64,000 nucleotides of DNA from JBBPZA01 sp963797015 (lineage in GTDB: Bacteria; Actinomycetota; Thermoleophilia; Solirubrobacterales; Solirubrobacteraceae). Position 1 is the stretch's first letter, and every line of letters begins with the position of its first letter. A program made the translations under genes and the position numbers. The notes under the pieces were generated by a model, which saw only the letters and a program-made list of their open reading frames with translations, ran no database searches and was not told the DNA's origin. The DNA lies in the NCBI GenBank assembly GCA_963797015.1, contig CAWCNV010000003.1, positions 756,497-820,496 of the forward strand, given 5' to 3'. Shown here one piece after another: positions 1-7,640 of the stretch.

Positions 1-1
1 C

Positions 2-355
2 GTGACCGTCAAGACCAAGCCACAGGTGCGGCTCAAGCGCCGCCGCCGCGTGCGCGCCATGGTGCGGGGCACCGCCGCGCGCCCGCGCGTCTCCGTGTTC
101 CGCTCCAACCGCGGCATCTTCGCCCAGCTCATCGACGACGAGCGCGGCCACACGCTGGCCGCCGTCAACTGGACGGAGGAAGAGCTTCGCGCGCTCAAGC
201 CCAGCGACCAGGCCCGGCGCGCGGGCGAGCTGCTCGCCCAGCGCGCGCTCGAGGCGGGCGTGCAGCGCGCGGTCTTCGACCGCGGCGGCTACCGCTACCA
301 CGGCCGCGTGCGCGCGCTCGCCGAGGGCGCCCGCGACGGCGGCCTGGCGATCTAG
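2..355 (+). CDS. rplR: 50S ribosomal protein L18
   Basis: L18 binds 5S rRNA and helps dock it on the large subunit. The 117-residue product has the usual basic N-terminus (residues 9-25 rich in Lys and Arg), the RPRVSVFRSNR segment, and ends in the family's typical GYRYHGRVRALAEGARDGG tail, so the length is normal for the family. The GTG at position 2 gives a plausible full-length protein, although the window edge prevents checking for a ribosome binding site. It is followed by rpsE, as in other spc operons. Confidence 0.95.
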   Translation: MTVKTKPQVRLKRRRRVRAMVRGTAARPRVSVFRSNRGIFAQLIDDERGHTLAAVNWTEEELRALKPSDQARRAGELLAQRALEAGVQRAVFDRGGYRYHGRVRALAEGARDGGLAI

Positions 356-389
356 GCGATCCCGGACTCCTCTACCCTCCCTCGTTCAC

Positions 390-977
390 ATGCCCCAGCC
401 CAGACAGAGAGACGGCGGTCGCCAGCGCGACAGCGACTACCAGGAGCGCGTGGTCGAGATCAACCGCGTGGCCAAGGTCGTCAAGGGCGGCCGGCGCTTC
501 TCGTTCACCGCGCTCGTCGTGGTGGGCGACGAGAACGGCACCGTCGGCGTCGGCTACGGCAAGGCCAACGAGGTCCCGGTGGCGATCCAGAAGGGCGTCG
601 AGCGGGCCAAGAAGAACCTGTTCAAGGTCCCGCGGCACGGCTCGACCATCACCCACAAGATCACCGGCGTGTACGGCGCCGGGCGCGTGATGCTCAAGCC
701 CGCCTCGCCCGGGACCGGCGTCATCGCCGGCGGAGGCGTGCGCGCGGTGCTCGAGCTCGCGGGGATCCACGACATCCTCTCCAAGAGCCTCGGGACCCAG
801 AACCCGATCAACCTGGTCAAGGCCACCGTCGCCGGCCTGCAGGGTCTGCGCACCCCGCGCGAGGTCGCCGAGCTGCGCGGCAAGTCGATCAACCACGTGC
901 TCGGACTCGACAGCGCCGAGGACGAGGCCGCCGCTGCAGGCAACGGCGCGGTCCCGGCCGAGGAGGTCGAGGCGTGA
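390..977 (+). CDS. rpsE: 30S ribosomal protein S5
   Basis: S5 is a small-subunit protein involved in decoding accuracy and mRNA unwinding. The 195-residue product contains the N-terminal double-stranded-RNA-binding domain (VVEINRVAKVVKGGRRFSF, about residues 19-37) and the C-terminal S5 fold with GTGVIAGGGVRAVLELAGI. The C-terminus has an Ala/Glu-rich extension beyond the conserved core. The ATG start is preceded by a short leader. The stop overlaps the GTG of rpmD (GTGA), which indicates translational coupling. Confidence 0.97.
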   Translation: MPQPRQRDGGRQRDSDYQERVVEINRVAKVVKGGRRFSFTALVVVGDENGTVGVGYGKANEVPVAIQKGVERAKKNLFKVPRHGSTITHKITGVYGAGRVMLKPASPGTGVIAGGGVRAVLELAGIHDILSKSLGTQNPINLVKATVAGLQGLRTPREVAELRGKSINHVLGLDSAEDEAAAAGNGAVPAEEVEA

Positions 978-1141
978 GGGTCACGCAAGTGCGCTCCTCC
1001 AACGGCGCCGACAAGCGCCAGACGGCGACGCTGCGCTCGCTCGGCCTGCGTCGCATCGGGCACGCGGTCGAGCACGAGCCCACGCCGCAGATCGAGGGCA
1101 TGCTCCATGCCGTCCGTCACCTGGTGAAGGTGGAGCGGTGA
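974..1141 (+). CDS. rpmD: 50S ribosomal protein L30
   Basis: This 55-codon gene encodes the small L30 protein of the large subunit. The translation starts RVTQVRSSNGADKRQTATL and contains LGLRRIGHAVEHEP, the diagnostic L30 pattern (substrate-like LGLRRIG.. followed by a short helix). It starts with GTG overlapping the rpsE stop and ends in TGA overlapping the GTG of rplO by four bases, so three genes are chained by stop/start overlaps. Length matches the bacterial family (about 55-60 residues). Confidence 0.95.
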   Translation: MRVTQVRSSNGADKRQTATLRSLGLRRIGHAVEHEPTPQIEGMLHAVRHLVKVER

Positions 1142-1629
1142 GCGAGGAGCGCAAGGGCCTGCACAACCTCAAGCCGCCGGCCGGCTCGCGCCGTCCGCGC
1201 AAGCGCGTCGGCCGCGGCGAGGGCTCGGGTACGGGCAAGACCGCCGGGCGCGGCCAGAAGGGCTACGGCGCGCGCTCGGGAGCGAAGAAGCGGGCGCGCT
1301 TCGAGGGCGGCCAGAACCCGATCCACATGCGGATGCGCAAGCTCCGCGGGCCGCACATGAAGAAGTCGATGCCGTTCGAGCCCTTCCGCACGCACACCCA
1401 GCCGGTCAACCTCGAGGACCTCGAGGCGCGCTTCGACGAAGGCGCCTCGGTCACCCCGGAGACTTTGCGCGAGCGTGGCCTCGCCACCCGCAAGGACGTG
1501 CCCGTGAAGATCCTCGCGCGCGGGGAGCTCGCCAAGGCCCTCACGGTCCACGCGCACGGCTTCAGCGCCACCGCCCGCGAGCGCATCGAGGCCGCGGGCG
1601 GGACCTGCCAGCTGATCTCCGACGAGTAG
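1138..1629 (+). CDS. rplO: 50S ribosomal protein L15
   Basis: L15 is a late-assembly protein of the large subunit. The 163-residue product shows the long, flexible, basic N-terminal arm with KPPAGSRRPRKRVGRGEGSG and KTAGRGQKGYGARSG (about residues 12-50), then the globular domain ending in an L18e-like fold with IEAAGGTCQLI. It starts with GTG, four bases inside the rpmD stop region, and precedes secY by 12 bp. Length is typical. Confidence 0.97.
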   Translation: MSEERKGLHNLKPPAGSRRPRKRVGRGEGSGTGKTAGRGQKGYGARSGAKKRARFEGGQNPIHMRMRKLRGPHMKKSMPFEPFRTHTQPVNLEDLEARFDEGASVTPETLRERGLATRKDVPVKILARGELAKALTVHAHGFSATARERIEAAGGTCQLISDE

Positions 1630-1641
1630 GCTCACTCAGGC

Positions 1642-2913
1642 GTGGTCGCCACCATCGCCAACGCCTTCCGGGTCCCCGAGATCCGCCGCAAGCTCGCCTT
1701 CACGGCGTTCGTGCTCGCGCTCTACCGGCTGGGCTCGCACATACCGGTGCCGGGAGTCAACGGCGACGCGGTCAAGTCGATCAACGACAACCTGACCGGG
1801 AACTCGATCCTCGGCTTCCTCAACCTGTTCTCGGGCGGCGGCCTGCAGCGGGTAGCGCTGATGGCGCTCGGGATCATGCCCTACATCACGGCCTCGATCA
1901 TCCTGCAGCTCCTGACCGTGGTGCTGCCCTCGCTGGAGAAGCTCCAGAAGGAGGGCGAGGTCGGCCAGCAGCGCATCACCCAGTACACGCGCTACCTCAC
2001 CGTCGCGCTCGCCGCCGCCCAGTCGGTCGGCTACGTGTTCCTGTTCCGGTCGTTCTCCAACCAGGCCGGCGCCGAGCTGATCCCGAACTTCAACTTCCCC
2101 AAGGTCTTCCTGATCGTGGTGTGCCTGACCGCGGGCTGCGTGCTGCTCATGTGGATGGGCGAGCTCATCACCCAGCGCGGGATCGGCAACGGCATCTCGC
2201 TGATGATCTTCGCCTCGATCGCCTCGCGCCTGCCGCACGGGGTCCAGGCCTGGTGGACCAACCCCGACCAGGTCTTCAAGGTCATGATGCCGTTCCTGGC
2301 GCTCGCGGTGATCGCCGCGATCGTGTTCGTCCAGGAGGGCCAGCGGCGCATCCCGGTGCAGTACGCCAAGCGCGTGATCGGGCGCCGGATGACCCAGGGC
2401 GGCCAGACCTACCTGCCGCTGCGGGTGAACATGGCGGGCGTGATCCCGGTGATCTTCGCCGCCTCGATCATGGCCTTCCCGCCCACCATCGGGCAGCTCA
2501 TCAACAAGCCGTGGGCGCGCGACTTCTCGAGCTTCCTGTCGCCCAACGGCTGGGCCTACATCGTGGGCGAGACGATCTTCATCATCCTCTTCACCTACTT
2601 CTACACCGCGGTGACCTTCAACCCGGTGGACCAGGCCGACAACCTCAAGAAATACGGCGGCTTCATACCGGGGGTGAGGCCAGGCAGACCGACGGCCGAA
2701 TTCCTGGACCGCATCCTCTCGCGGCTGACGTTCCCGGGAGCGCTCTACCTCGCGGTGGTCGCGGCCCTGCCGACGATCCTCATAAACCAGACGAGCGCGA
2801 ACTTCTTCTTCGGCGGCACCTCGCTGCTGATCGTGATCGGGGTCGCGCTGGACACGATGAAGCAGCTCGAGGCGCAGCTCATGATGCGCAACTACGAGGG
2901 CTTCCTGAAGTGA
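1642..2913 (+). CDS. secY: Preprotein translocase channel subunit SecY
   Basis: SecY forms the central channel of the SecYEG translocon in the cytoplasmic membrane. The 423-residue protein has the expected ten hydrophobic segments; the N-terminal signature RLGSHIPVPGVN and the plug-proximal GIMPYITASIILQLLTVV are clear, as are YYIVV-like later helices and the FNPVDQADNLKKYGGFIPG cytoplasmic loop before TM9. The GTG start is 12 bp after rplO. Its place between rplO and adk is the classical spc-operon order. Confidence 0.97.
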   Translation: MVATIANAFRVPEIRRKLAFTAFVLALYRLGSHIPVPGVNGDAVKSINDNLTGNSILGFLNLFSGGGLQRVALMALGIMPYITASIILQLLTVVLPSLEKLQKEGEVGQQRITQYTRYLTVALAAAQSVGYVFLFRSFSNQAGAELIPNFNFPKVFLIVVCLTAGCVLLMWMGELITQRGIGNGISLMIFASIASRLPHGVQAWWTNPDQVFKVMMPFLALAVIAAIVFVQEGQRRIPVQYAKRVIGRRMTQGGQTYLPLRVNMAGVIPVIFAASIMAFPPTIGQLINKPWARDFSSFLSPNGWAYIVGETIFIILFTYFYTAVTFNPVDQADNLKKYGGFIPGVRPGRPTAEFLDRILSRLTFPGALYLAVVAALPTILINQTSANFFFGGTSLLIVIGVALDTMKQLEAQLMMRNYEGFLK

Positions 2914-2923
2914 GCGCCCGCCC

Positions 2924-3601
2924 GTGAGCGAGCTCAACCTCGTGATGCTCGGCCCGCCCGGCGCCGGGAAGGGCACGCAGGCGGCACGGCTGGTGCAGGA
3001 CTTCGGGCTCGTCTCGATCGCCACCGGCGACATGCTGCGGGCCAACGTGAAGGACGGGACCGAGCTCGGGCGCAAGGCCAAGGAGCACATGGACGCCGGT
3101 CGGCTCGTACCCGACGAGCTCGTCACGGCGATGATCGGCGAGCGCATCGCCCAGGAGGACGCAAAGGACGGGTTCCTGCTCGACGGCTTCCCGCGCAACG
3201 TGGCCCAGGCCGACGCCTTGAACGCGATGCTCGAAGAGCATGGGCGCCGCCTGAGCGCCGTGCTCGACATCGACGTCCCCGACGACGAGGTCGTGCGGCG
3301 CCTCTCGGGCCGGCGCGTGTGCGTCAAGAGCGGCCACATCTACCACGTCGAGTTCGATCCGCCCAAGCGCGAGGGCGTCTGCGACCAGGACGGCTCGCGG
3401 CTCGAACAGCGCGACGACGACAAGCCCGAGACGATCCGGCGCCGCCTGAGCGTCTACCACGAGGAGACCAAGCCGCTCGAGGACTACTACGACGAGCGCG
3501 GCCTGCTACGCCGCTTCGACGGCACCCGCAGCCCGACCGAGGTGCACGACCACATCCGGGCCACGCTCGCTACCCACCGTCTGGAGGAGCGACTTTCGTG
3601 A
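2924..3601 (+). CDS. adk: Adenylate kinase
   Basis: Adk interconverts ATP + AMP and 2 ADP in the cytoplasm. The 225-residue product has the P-loop GPPGAGKGT (about residues 10-18), the AMP-binding DGFPRN motif and a long-form LID domain. In the LID the metal or hydrogen-bond quartet reads Cys, Ser (CVKS) and Cys, Asp (CDQD) instead of four Cys; this is intermediate between the zinc-binding Gram-positive type (Cys-Cys-Cys-Cys or -Asp) and the non-metal type (His-Ser-Asp-Thr). The C-terminal tail is slightly extended. The stop codon lies in the left arm of a palindromic element. Confidence 0.96.
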   Translation: MSELNLVMLGPPGAGKGTQAARLVQDFGLVSIATGDMLRANVKDGTELGRKAKEHMDAGRLVPDELVTAMIGERIAQEDAKDGFLLDGFPRNVAQADALNAMLEEHGRRLSAVLDIDVPDDEVVRRLSGRRVCVKSGHIYHVEFDPPKREGVCDQDGSRLEQRDDDKPETIRRRLSVYHEETKPLEDYYDERGLLRRFDGTRSPTEVHDHIRATLATHRLEERLS

Positions 3602-3760
3602 CCCCGGTCGCACACCCCCGCGGTCTTCGACGGCGCCCCGCCGCGCCTGGCGGCGTCATCGGTCGGGGCAATGGCTCTGCCATTGCACCCTCCCTGCTTC
3701 CTTGCCAGCCACGACGGTTCGCTCGTCGAAGCCCCGCGCGGGCGTACGACCGGAGTCACG
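3597..3760. repeat. Palindromic intercistronic element A (adk-map)
   Basis: The whole adk-map gap can fold as one long interrupted hairpin. The outer arms CGTGACCCCGGTCG (3597-3610) and CGACCGGAGTCACG (3747-3760) pair with one mismatch; inner arms CTTCGACG (3625-3632) and CGTCGAAG (3724-3731) pair perfectly; the centre is a perfect hairpin, GCAATGGC-TCT-GCCATTGC (3668-3686). The left arm includes the adk stop and the right arm includes the map Shine-Dalgarno GGAG. A similarly organised element with the same TCT-loop core lies at 34068-34237. Whether it is a mobile repeat, an attenuator or an RNA-processing site cannot be told from sequence. Confidence 0.6.
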
Positions 3761-3761
3761 C

Positions 3762-4535
3762 TTGATCATCAAGAAGTCGCCCGAGGAGATCGACAAGATC
3801 GCGGCCGCGGGGGCGATCCTCGTGCGCACGCTCAAGCTGATGGAGTCCAAGATCCGCCCGGGCGTGACCACGGCCGAGCTCGACCAGGCGGCGGAGCGCT
3901 TCATCCGCTCGCAGGGCGCCGAGCCGGCGTTCAAGGGCTACCGCGGCTTCCCGGGCTCGATCTGCGCCTCCCCGAACTCGATGGTCGTGCACGGGATCCC
4001 GGGGCGCTACCGGCTGAGCCGCGGCGACATCCTGTCCGTCGACGTCGGCGTGATCCTCGACGGCTGGGTGGCCGACGCCGCCCGGACCTTCCCCGTCGGC
4101 CCGGTGACCCCCATCGCGCGCAAGCTGCTGCGCGCGACCGAGGAGGCGCTGTTCGCGGCCGTCGAGCAGTGCCGGCCCGGCAACCGCCTCGGCGACGTCT
4201 CGCACGCGGTCCAGGCCCACGTCGAGCCGCGCGGCCTGTCGGTGGTGCGCTCGCTGGTCGGGCACGGGATCGGGCGCGACATGCACGAGGATCCCCAGAT
4301 CCCGAACTTCGGCGCACCGGGAAGCGGGGTGACGCTCGAGGAGGGGATGGTCTTCGCCGTCGAGCCGATGATCACGGCGGGCCGCCAGGCGGTCCGGATG
4401 GGCGAGGACCACTGGGCGATCTACGCCCAGGACGGCTCGCTCGCCGCCCACTTCGAGTTCACGGTGGCGATCGAGGCTCAGGGTCCCCGGATCCTCACTC
4501 CGTGGCACCTCGAGGGGGCCCAGGCGGCGGCCTGA
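3762..4535 (+). CDS. map: Methionine aminopeptidase type I
   Basis: Removes the N-terminal Met of nascent proteins. The 257-residue product begins LIIKKSPEEIDKIAAAG when read from the TTG at 3762, which matches the usual MI.KSPEEI start of the family and has GGAG seven bases upstream; the open frame continues upstream but without family similarity. Metal ligands are visible: DVGVILDGWVADAARTF (two Asp), GHGIGRDMHE (His), VFAVEPM (Glu) and FEFTVAIE (Glu). It follows adk, as usual, but is not followed by infA. Confidence 0.95.
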   Translation: MIIKKSPEEIDKIAAAGAILVRTLKLMESKIRPGVTTAELDQAAERFIRSQGAEPAFKGYRGFPGSICASPNSMVVHGIPGRYRLSRGDILSVDVGVILDGWVADAARTFPVGPVTPIARKLLRATEEALFAAVEQCRPGNRLGDVSHAVQAHVEPRGLSVVRSLVGHGIGRDMHEDPQIPNFGAPGSGVTLEEGMVFAVEPMITAGRQAVRMGEDHWAIYAQDGSLAAHFEFTVAIEAQGPRILTPWHLEGAQAAA

Positions 4536-4671
4536 GGAGCAGGGGCCCTCTGCTAGCATCACCTGCTGCGCAAAAAGCGGGCGAGAGCACGTTTGCGCTC
4601 ATCCTCGACGCGGTAGCGGCAGCCGTAACGGCGGCCAGAGCCGCGGCGATTGGAACCACCCGAAAGGAACC

Positions 4672-4785
4672 ATGAAGGTACGACCGTCGGTCAAGCCGAT
4701 GTGCGAGAAGTGCAAGATCATCCGACGCCATGGCGCCGTCCTGGTCATCTGCTCGAACCCGCGACACAAGCAGCGGCAGGGCTGA
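4672..4785 (+). CDS. rpmJ: 50S ribosomal protein L36
   Basis: This 37-residue product is a zinc-ribbon L36 of the C+ type: Cys residues in MCEKCK and VICSNPRH plus the His give the CxxC...CxxxxH zinc site. It begins KVRPSVKPMCEKCKIIRR, the invariant L36 opening. It is preceded by AAAGGA nine bases upstream of the ATG, and a -10-like TAGCAT at 4554-4559 may start a transcript here. The usual neighbour infA is absent between map and this gene. Confidence 0.96.
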   Translation: MKVRPSVKPMCEKCKIIRRHGAVLVICSNPRHKQRQG

Positions 4786-4788
4786 GGC

Positions 4789-5169
4789 GTGGCACGTATC
4801 GCCGGGGTGAACGTCCCGCTCAACAAGCGCGCCGAGGTCGGGCTGACCTACATCTTCGGCATCGGCCGCTCGACCTCCAGGAAGATCCTCGACGAGACCG
4901 GCATCTCGCTCGACACGCGCGTGGGTGACCTCACCGAGGACGAGGTCGTGCGGCTGCGCAACGCGGTCGACGACCTGATGGTCGAGGGCGACCTGCGCCG
5001 CGAGCGCTCCCAGAACATCAAGCGCCTGCAGGAGATCGGCTGCTATCGCGGGCTCCGCCACCGCCGTGGGCTGCCCGTCCGCGGCCAGCGCACGAAGACC
5101 AACGCGCGCACCCGCAAGGGCCCCCGCCGGATGCAGGTCGCCGGCAGGAAGAAGGCGGCCAAGAAGTAG
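4789..5169 (+). CDS. rpsM: 30S ribosomal protein S13
   Basis: S13 sits in the small-subunit head and contacts tRNA and L5. The 126-residue product begins ARIAGVNVPLNKRAEVGLTY and carries the helix-two-turn-helix region, then RGLRHRRGLPVRGQRTKTNAR, the family signature, and a basic tail GPRRMQVAGRKKAAKK. GTG start, three bases after rpmJ; the stop directly abuts the ATG of rpsK. Confidence 0.97.
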   Translation: MARIAGVNVPLNKRAEVGLTYIFGIGRSTSRKILDETGISLDTRVGDLTEDEVVRLRNAVDDLMVEGDLRRERSQNIKRLQEIGCYRGLRHRRGLPVRGQRTKTNARTRKGPRRMQVAGRKKAAKK

Positions 5170-5565
5170 ATGCCCGCTCCTCGTAGACCTCGCACAGGAC
5201 GCCGCCGCGTCCGCAAGAACATCCCGCTGGGCCAGGCCCACATCAAGACCAGCTTCAACAACACGATCGTGTCGCTCACCGATCGCGAGGGCAACGTGAT
5301 CGCCTGGGAGTCCGCCGGCGGCGCCGGCTTCAAGGGCTCGCGCAAGTCCACGCCCTTCGCGGCGCAGGTGACCGCCGACGCCGCCGCCCGCAAGGGCATG
5401 GAGCAGGGCCTGCAGAAGGTCGACGTGTTCGTCCGCGGCCCCGGCTCGGGTCGCGAGACCGCGATCCGCTCGCTCCAGGCAGCCGGGCTCGAGGTGACGT
5501 CCGTCCGCGACGTCACCCCTCAAGCCCACAACGGCTGCCGCCCGCGGAAGCGGAGGCGCGTCTAA
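5170..5565 (+). CDS. rpsK: 30S ribosomal protein S11
   Basis: S11 lines the platform of the 30S subunit near the Shine-Dalgarno cleft. The 131-residue product has the basic N-terminal arm RRPRTGRRRVRKNIPLG, AHIKTSFNNTIVSLTD, the GPGSGRETAIRSL loop and the terminal DVTPQAHNGCRPRKRRRV, which are invariant in the family. It starts immediately after the rpsM stop. Confidence 0.97.
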   Translation: MPAPRRPRTGRRRVRKNIPLGQAHIKTSFNNTIVSLTDREGNVIAWESAGGAGFKGSRKSTPFAAQVTADAAARKGMEQGLQKVDVFVRGPGSGRETAIRSLQAAGLEVTSVRDVTPQAHNGCRPRKRRRV

Positions 5566-5567
5566 CC

Positions 5568-6188
5568 ATGGCCCGCGACACCGGACCGCAGTGCAAGCAG
5601 TGCCGCCGCGAGGGGCAGAAGCTGTTCCTCAAGGGCGAGCGCTGCCTCACCGACAAGTGCGGCGTCGAGCGCCGCTCGTATCCGCCGGGCGACCACGGGC
5701 GCGGGCGCATGCGCCAGAGCGAGTACCGCGTCCAGCTGCGCGAGAAGCAGAAGGCGCGCCGCTACTACGGCGTCAACGAGAAGCAGTTCCGCATCTACTA
5801 CGCCAAGGCCTCGCGCCAGCACGGCGTGACCGGCGAGAACCTGCTGCGGATGCTCGAGAGCCGGCTCGACAACGTGCTCGTCCGGCTTGGCTTCGCCGCG
5901 TCGCGGCGCCAGGCGCGCCAGCTCGTCTCCCACGGCCACTGGACGGTCAACGGCCGCCGCGTCGACGTCCCGTCCTACCAGCTGCGCGAGGGCGACGTGA
6001 TCGCGGTCAAGGCCGGTACCCCGACCGAGCCGCTGATCCGCGACGCGACCGAGCTGACGGCGCAGGTCCCCGCCTGGCTGCAGGCCGACCACGACTCGCT
6101 GACGGCGAAGGTGCTGCGCCGGCCCGAGCGGAGGGAGATCACCGCCCCGGTCCAGGAGCAGCTCATCGTCGAGCTCTACTCCAAGTAA
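5568..6188 (+). CDS. rpsD: 30S ribosomal protein S4, zinc-binding form
   Basis: S4 is a primary 16S rRNA binder and often an autogenous repressor of the alpha operon. The 206-residue protein keeps the N-terminal zinc motif (CKQCRREG at about residues 9-16, then CLTDKC), so it is the C+ paralogue type. The S4 RNA-binding domain (RLDNVLVRLGFAASRRQARQLVSHG) is in the centre. It follows rpsK and precedes rpoA by about 90 bp. Confidence 0.97.
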   Translation: MARDTGPQCKQCRREGQKLFLKGERCLTDKCGVERRSYPPGDHGRGRMRQSEYRVQLREKQKARRYYGVNEKQFRIYYAKASRQHGVTGENLLRMLESRLDNVLVRLGFAASRRQARQLVSHGHWTVNGRRVDVPSYQLREGDVIAVKAGTPTEPLIRDATELTAQVPAWLQADHDSLTAKVLRRPERREITAPVQEQLIVELYSK

Positions 6189-6280
6189 CCAGATTCTTCG
6201 AACCAGCCGCCCGTAAGCGGCGGCCGCGGGAGCGCTTTCCGCGCGCCGCGTGAACCACCCGAGACCCCTAGGACGCCTAC

Positions 6281-7273
6281 ATGCTCGACTTCCAGATCCC
6301 CCGGATCACATCCGACTCCGTCGAGGACAATCGCGGCTCGTTCGTGATCGAGCCGCTCGACCGCGGCTTCGGATACACGTTCGGCAACTCGCTTCGCCGG
6401 GTGCTGCTCTCCTCGCTGGCCGGCGCGGCCGTGACCAGCGTGCGGATCGAGGGCGTCGCGCACGAGTTCTCGACCGTCCGGGGCGTCAAGGAGGACGTCA
6501 CCGACATCGTGCTCAACCTCAAGGGCATCGTCTGCCGGATGCACTCCGATGCCTCCGAGATCGAGGCGCCGCTGGTCGTGACGGGCCCCGGGGACATCAC
6601 CGCGCGCGACATCGACCTGCCGGCGGGCGTCGAGATCCTCAACCCCGACGCCCACATCGCCACGCTCGAGAAGAAGACCAAGCTCGAGCTCTACCTGACG
6701 ATCGGCCGCGGCCGCGGCTACCGCGTCGCGGAGGAGAACAAGTCGCCCGACCAGCCCATCGGCGTGATCCCGATCGACTCGATCTTCTCCCCCGTGCGGC
6801 GCGTCGCCTACGCGGTCGAGGGAGCGCGCGTCGGCCAGCGCACCGACTACGACAAGCTCACGCTCGACATCGAGACCGACGGCTCCAAGGAGCCCCAGGA
6901 GGCGCTGCGCGAGGCGGCCGAGATCCTCATCTCCCAGCTCGCGATCTTCACCGACGCGGACCGGATCGAGGAGCTGCGGGCCGGCCCCGGCGGCGCGATG
7001 CTCGACGGCGGTCCGGGCGTCGCAGGTCCCGGTGGCGCTCCCGGCGTGCCCGGCGGGCGCCAGCCCTCGGCGATGGACGACATCCTGATCGAGGAGCTCG
7101 AGCTGGGCGTGCGCTCCTACAACTGCCTCAAGCGGGCCGGGATCCAGACCGTCGGCGACCTGGTGGCCAAGACCGAGGGCGAGCTCAACGCGATCCCGAA
7201 CTTCGGCAAGAAGTCGATCGACGAGGTCATCGAGACACTCGAGGCTCGCGGGCTGGGCCTGCGCGACTCGTAG
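6281..7273 (+). CDS. rpoA: RNA polymerase alpha subunit
   Basis: Alpha dimerises to nucleate RNA polymerase assembly. The 330-residue product has the N-terminal domain (RGFGYTFGNSLRRVLLSSL, GVKEDVTDIVLNLKG), a Gly/Pro-rich linker at about residues 237-264 that is longer than usual, and a C-terminal DNA- and activator-binding domain (LELGVRSYNCLKRAGIQTV ... LNAIPNFGKKSIDEV). It lies between rpsD and rplQ as expected. Confidence 0.97.
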   Translation: MLDFQIPRITSDSVEDNRGSFVIEPLDRGFGYTFGNSLRRVLLSSLAGAAVTSVRIEGVAHEFSTVRGVKEDVTDIVLNLKGIVCRMHSDASEIEAPLVVTGPGDITARDIDLPAGVEILNPDAHIATLEKKTKLELYLTIGRGRGYRVAEENKSPDQPIGVIPIDSIFSPVRRVAYAVEGARVGQRTDYDKLTLDIETDGSKEPQEALREAAEILISQLAIFTDADRIEELRAGPGGAMLDGGPGVAGPGGAPGVPGGRQPSAMDDILIEELELGVRSYNCLKRAGIQTVGDLVAKTEGELNAIPNFGKKSIDEVIETLEARGLGLRDS

Positions 7274-7286
7274 CGAAGAGGCCGCC

Positions 7287-7640
7287 GTGCGCCACCAGAA
7301 GAACCGCCACAAGCTGAGCCGCACGGCCAGCCACCGCCGGGCGCTGATCCGCAATCTCGTCAAGGAGGTCATCGAGCACGAGCGGATCAAGACCTCGGAG
7401 GCCAAGGCCAAGGCGGTCAAGCCCGAGCTCGAGAAGCTCATCACGCTGGCCAAGCGCGGCGACCTGCACGCCCGGCGCCAGGCGCTCGCCGCCCTGGGCC
7501 AGGACAAGTTCGCCGTCCACAAGCTGTTCGAGGAGGTCGCGCCCCGCTATCAGGAGCGGCCCGGCGGCTACACGCGCATCCTCAAGCTCGGTCCGCGGCG
7601 GAGCGACAGCACCGAGATGGTCTTCCTCGAGCTCGTCTAA
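7287..7640 (+). CDS. rplQ: 50S ribosomal protein L17
   Basis: L17 lies near the polypeptide exit tunnel. The 117-residue product shows the signature RHQKNRHKLSRTASHRRAL and IKTSEAKAKAVKPELEKLI, and ends in a typical GYTRILKLGPRRSDSTEMVFLEL tail. GTG start, 13 bp after the rpoA stop. It is the last gene of the alpha operon here; truA follows after a 376-bp gap. Confidence 0.97.
   Translation: MRHQKNRHKLSRTASHRRALIRNLVKEVIEHERIKTSEAKAKAVKPELEKLITLAKRGDLHARRQALAALGQDKFAVHKLFEEVAPRYQERPGGYTRILKLGPRRSDSTEMVFLELV

Noticed and set aside
1636..3339. Minus-strand ORF opposite secY and adk
   Set aside because: Shadow of essential plus-strand genes in a GC-rich genome; no domain and no ribosome binding site.
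3671..4675. 334-residue plus-strand frame across map
   Set aside because: It is out of frame with map and Arg/Gly-rich; map has all its metal ligands in another frame.
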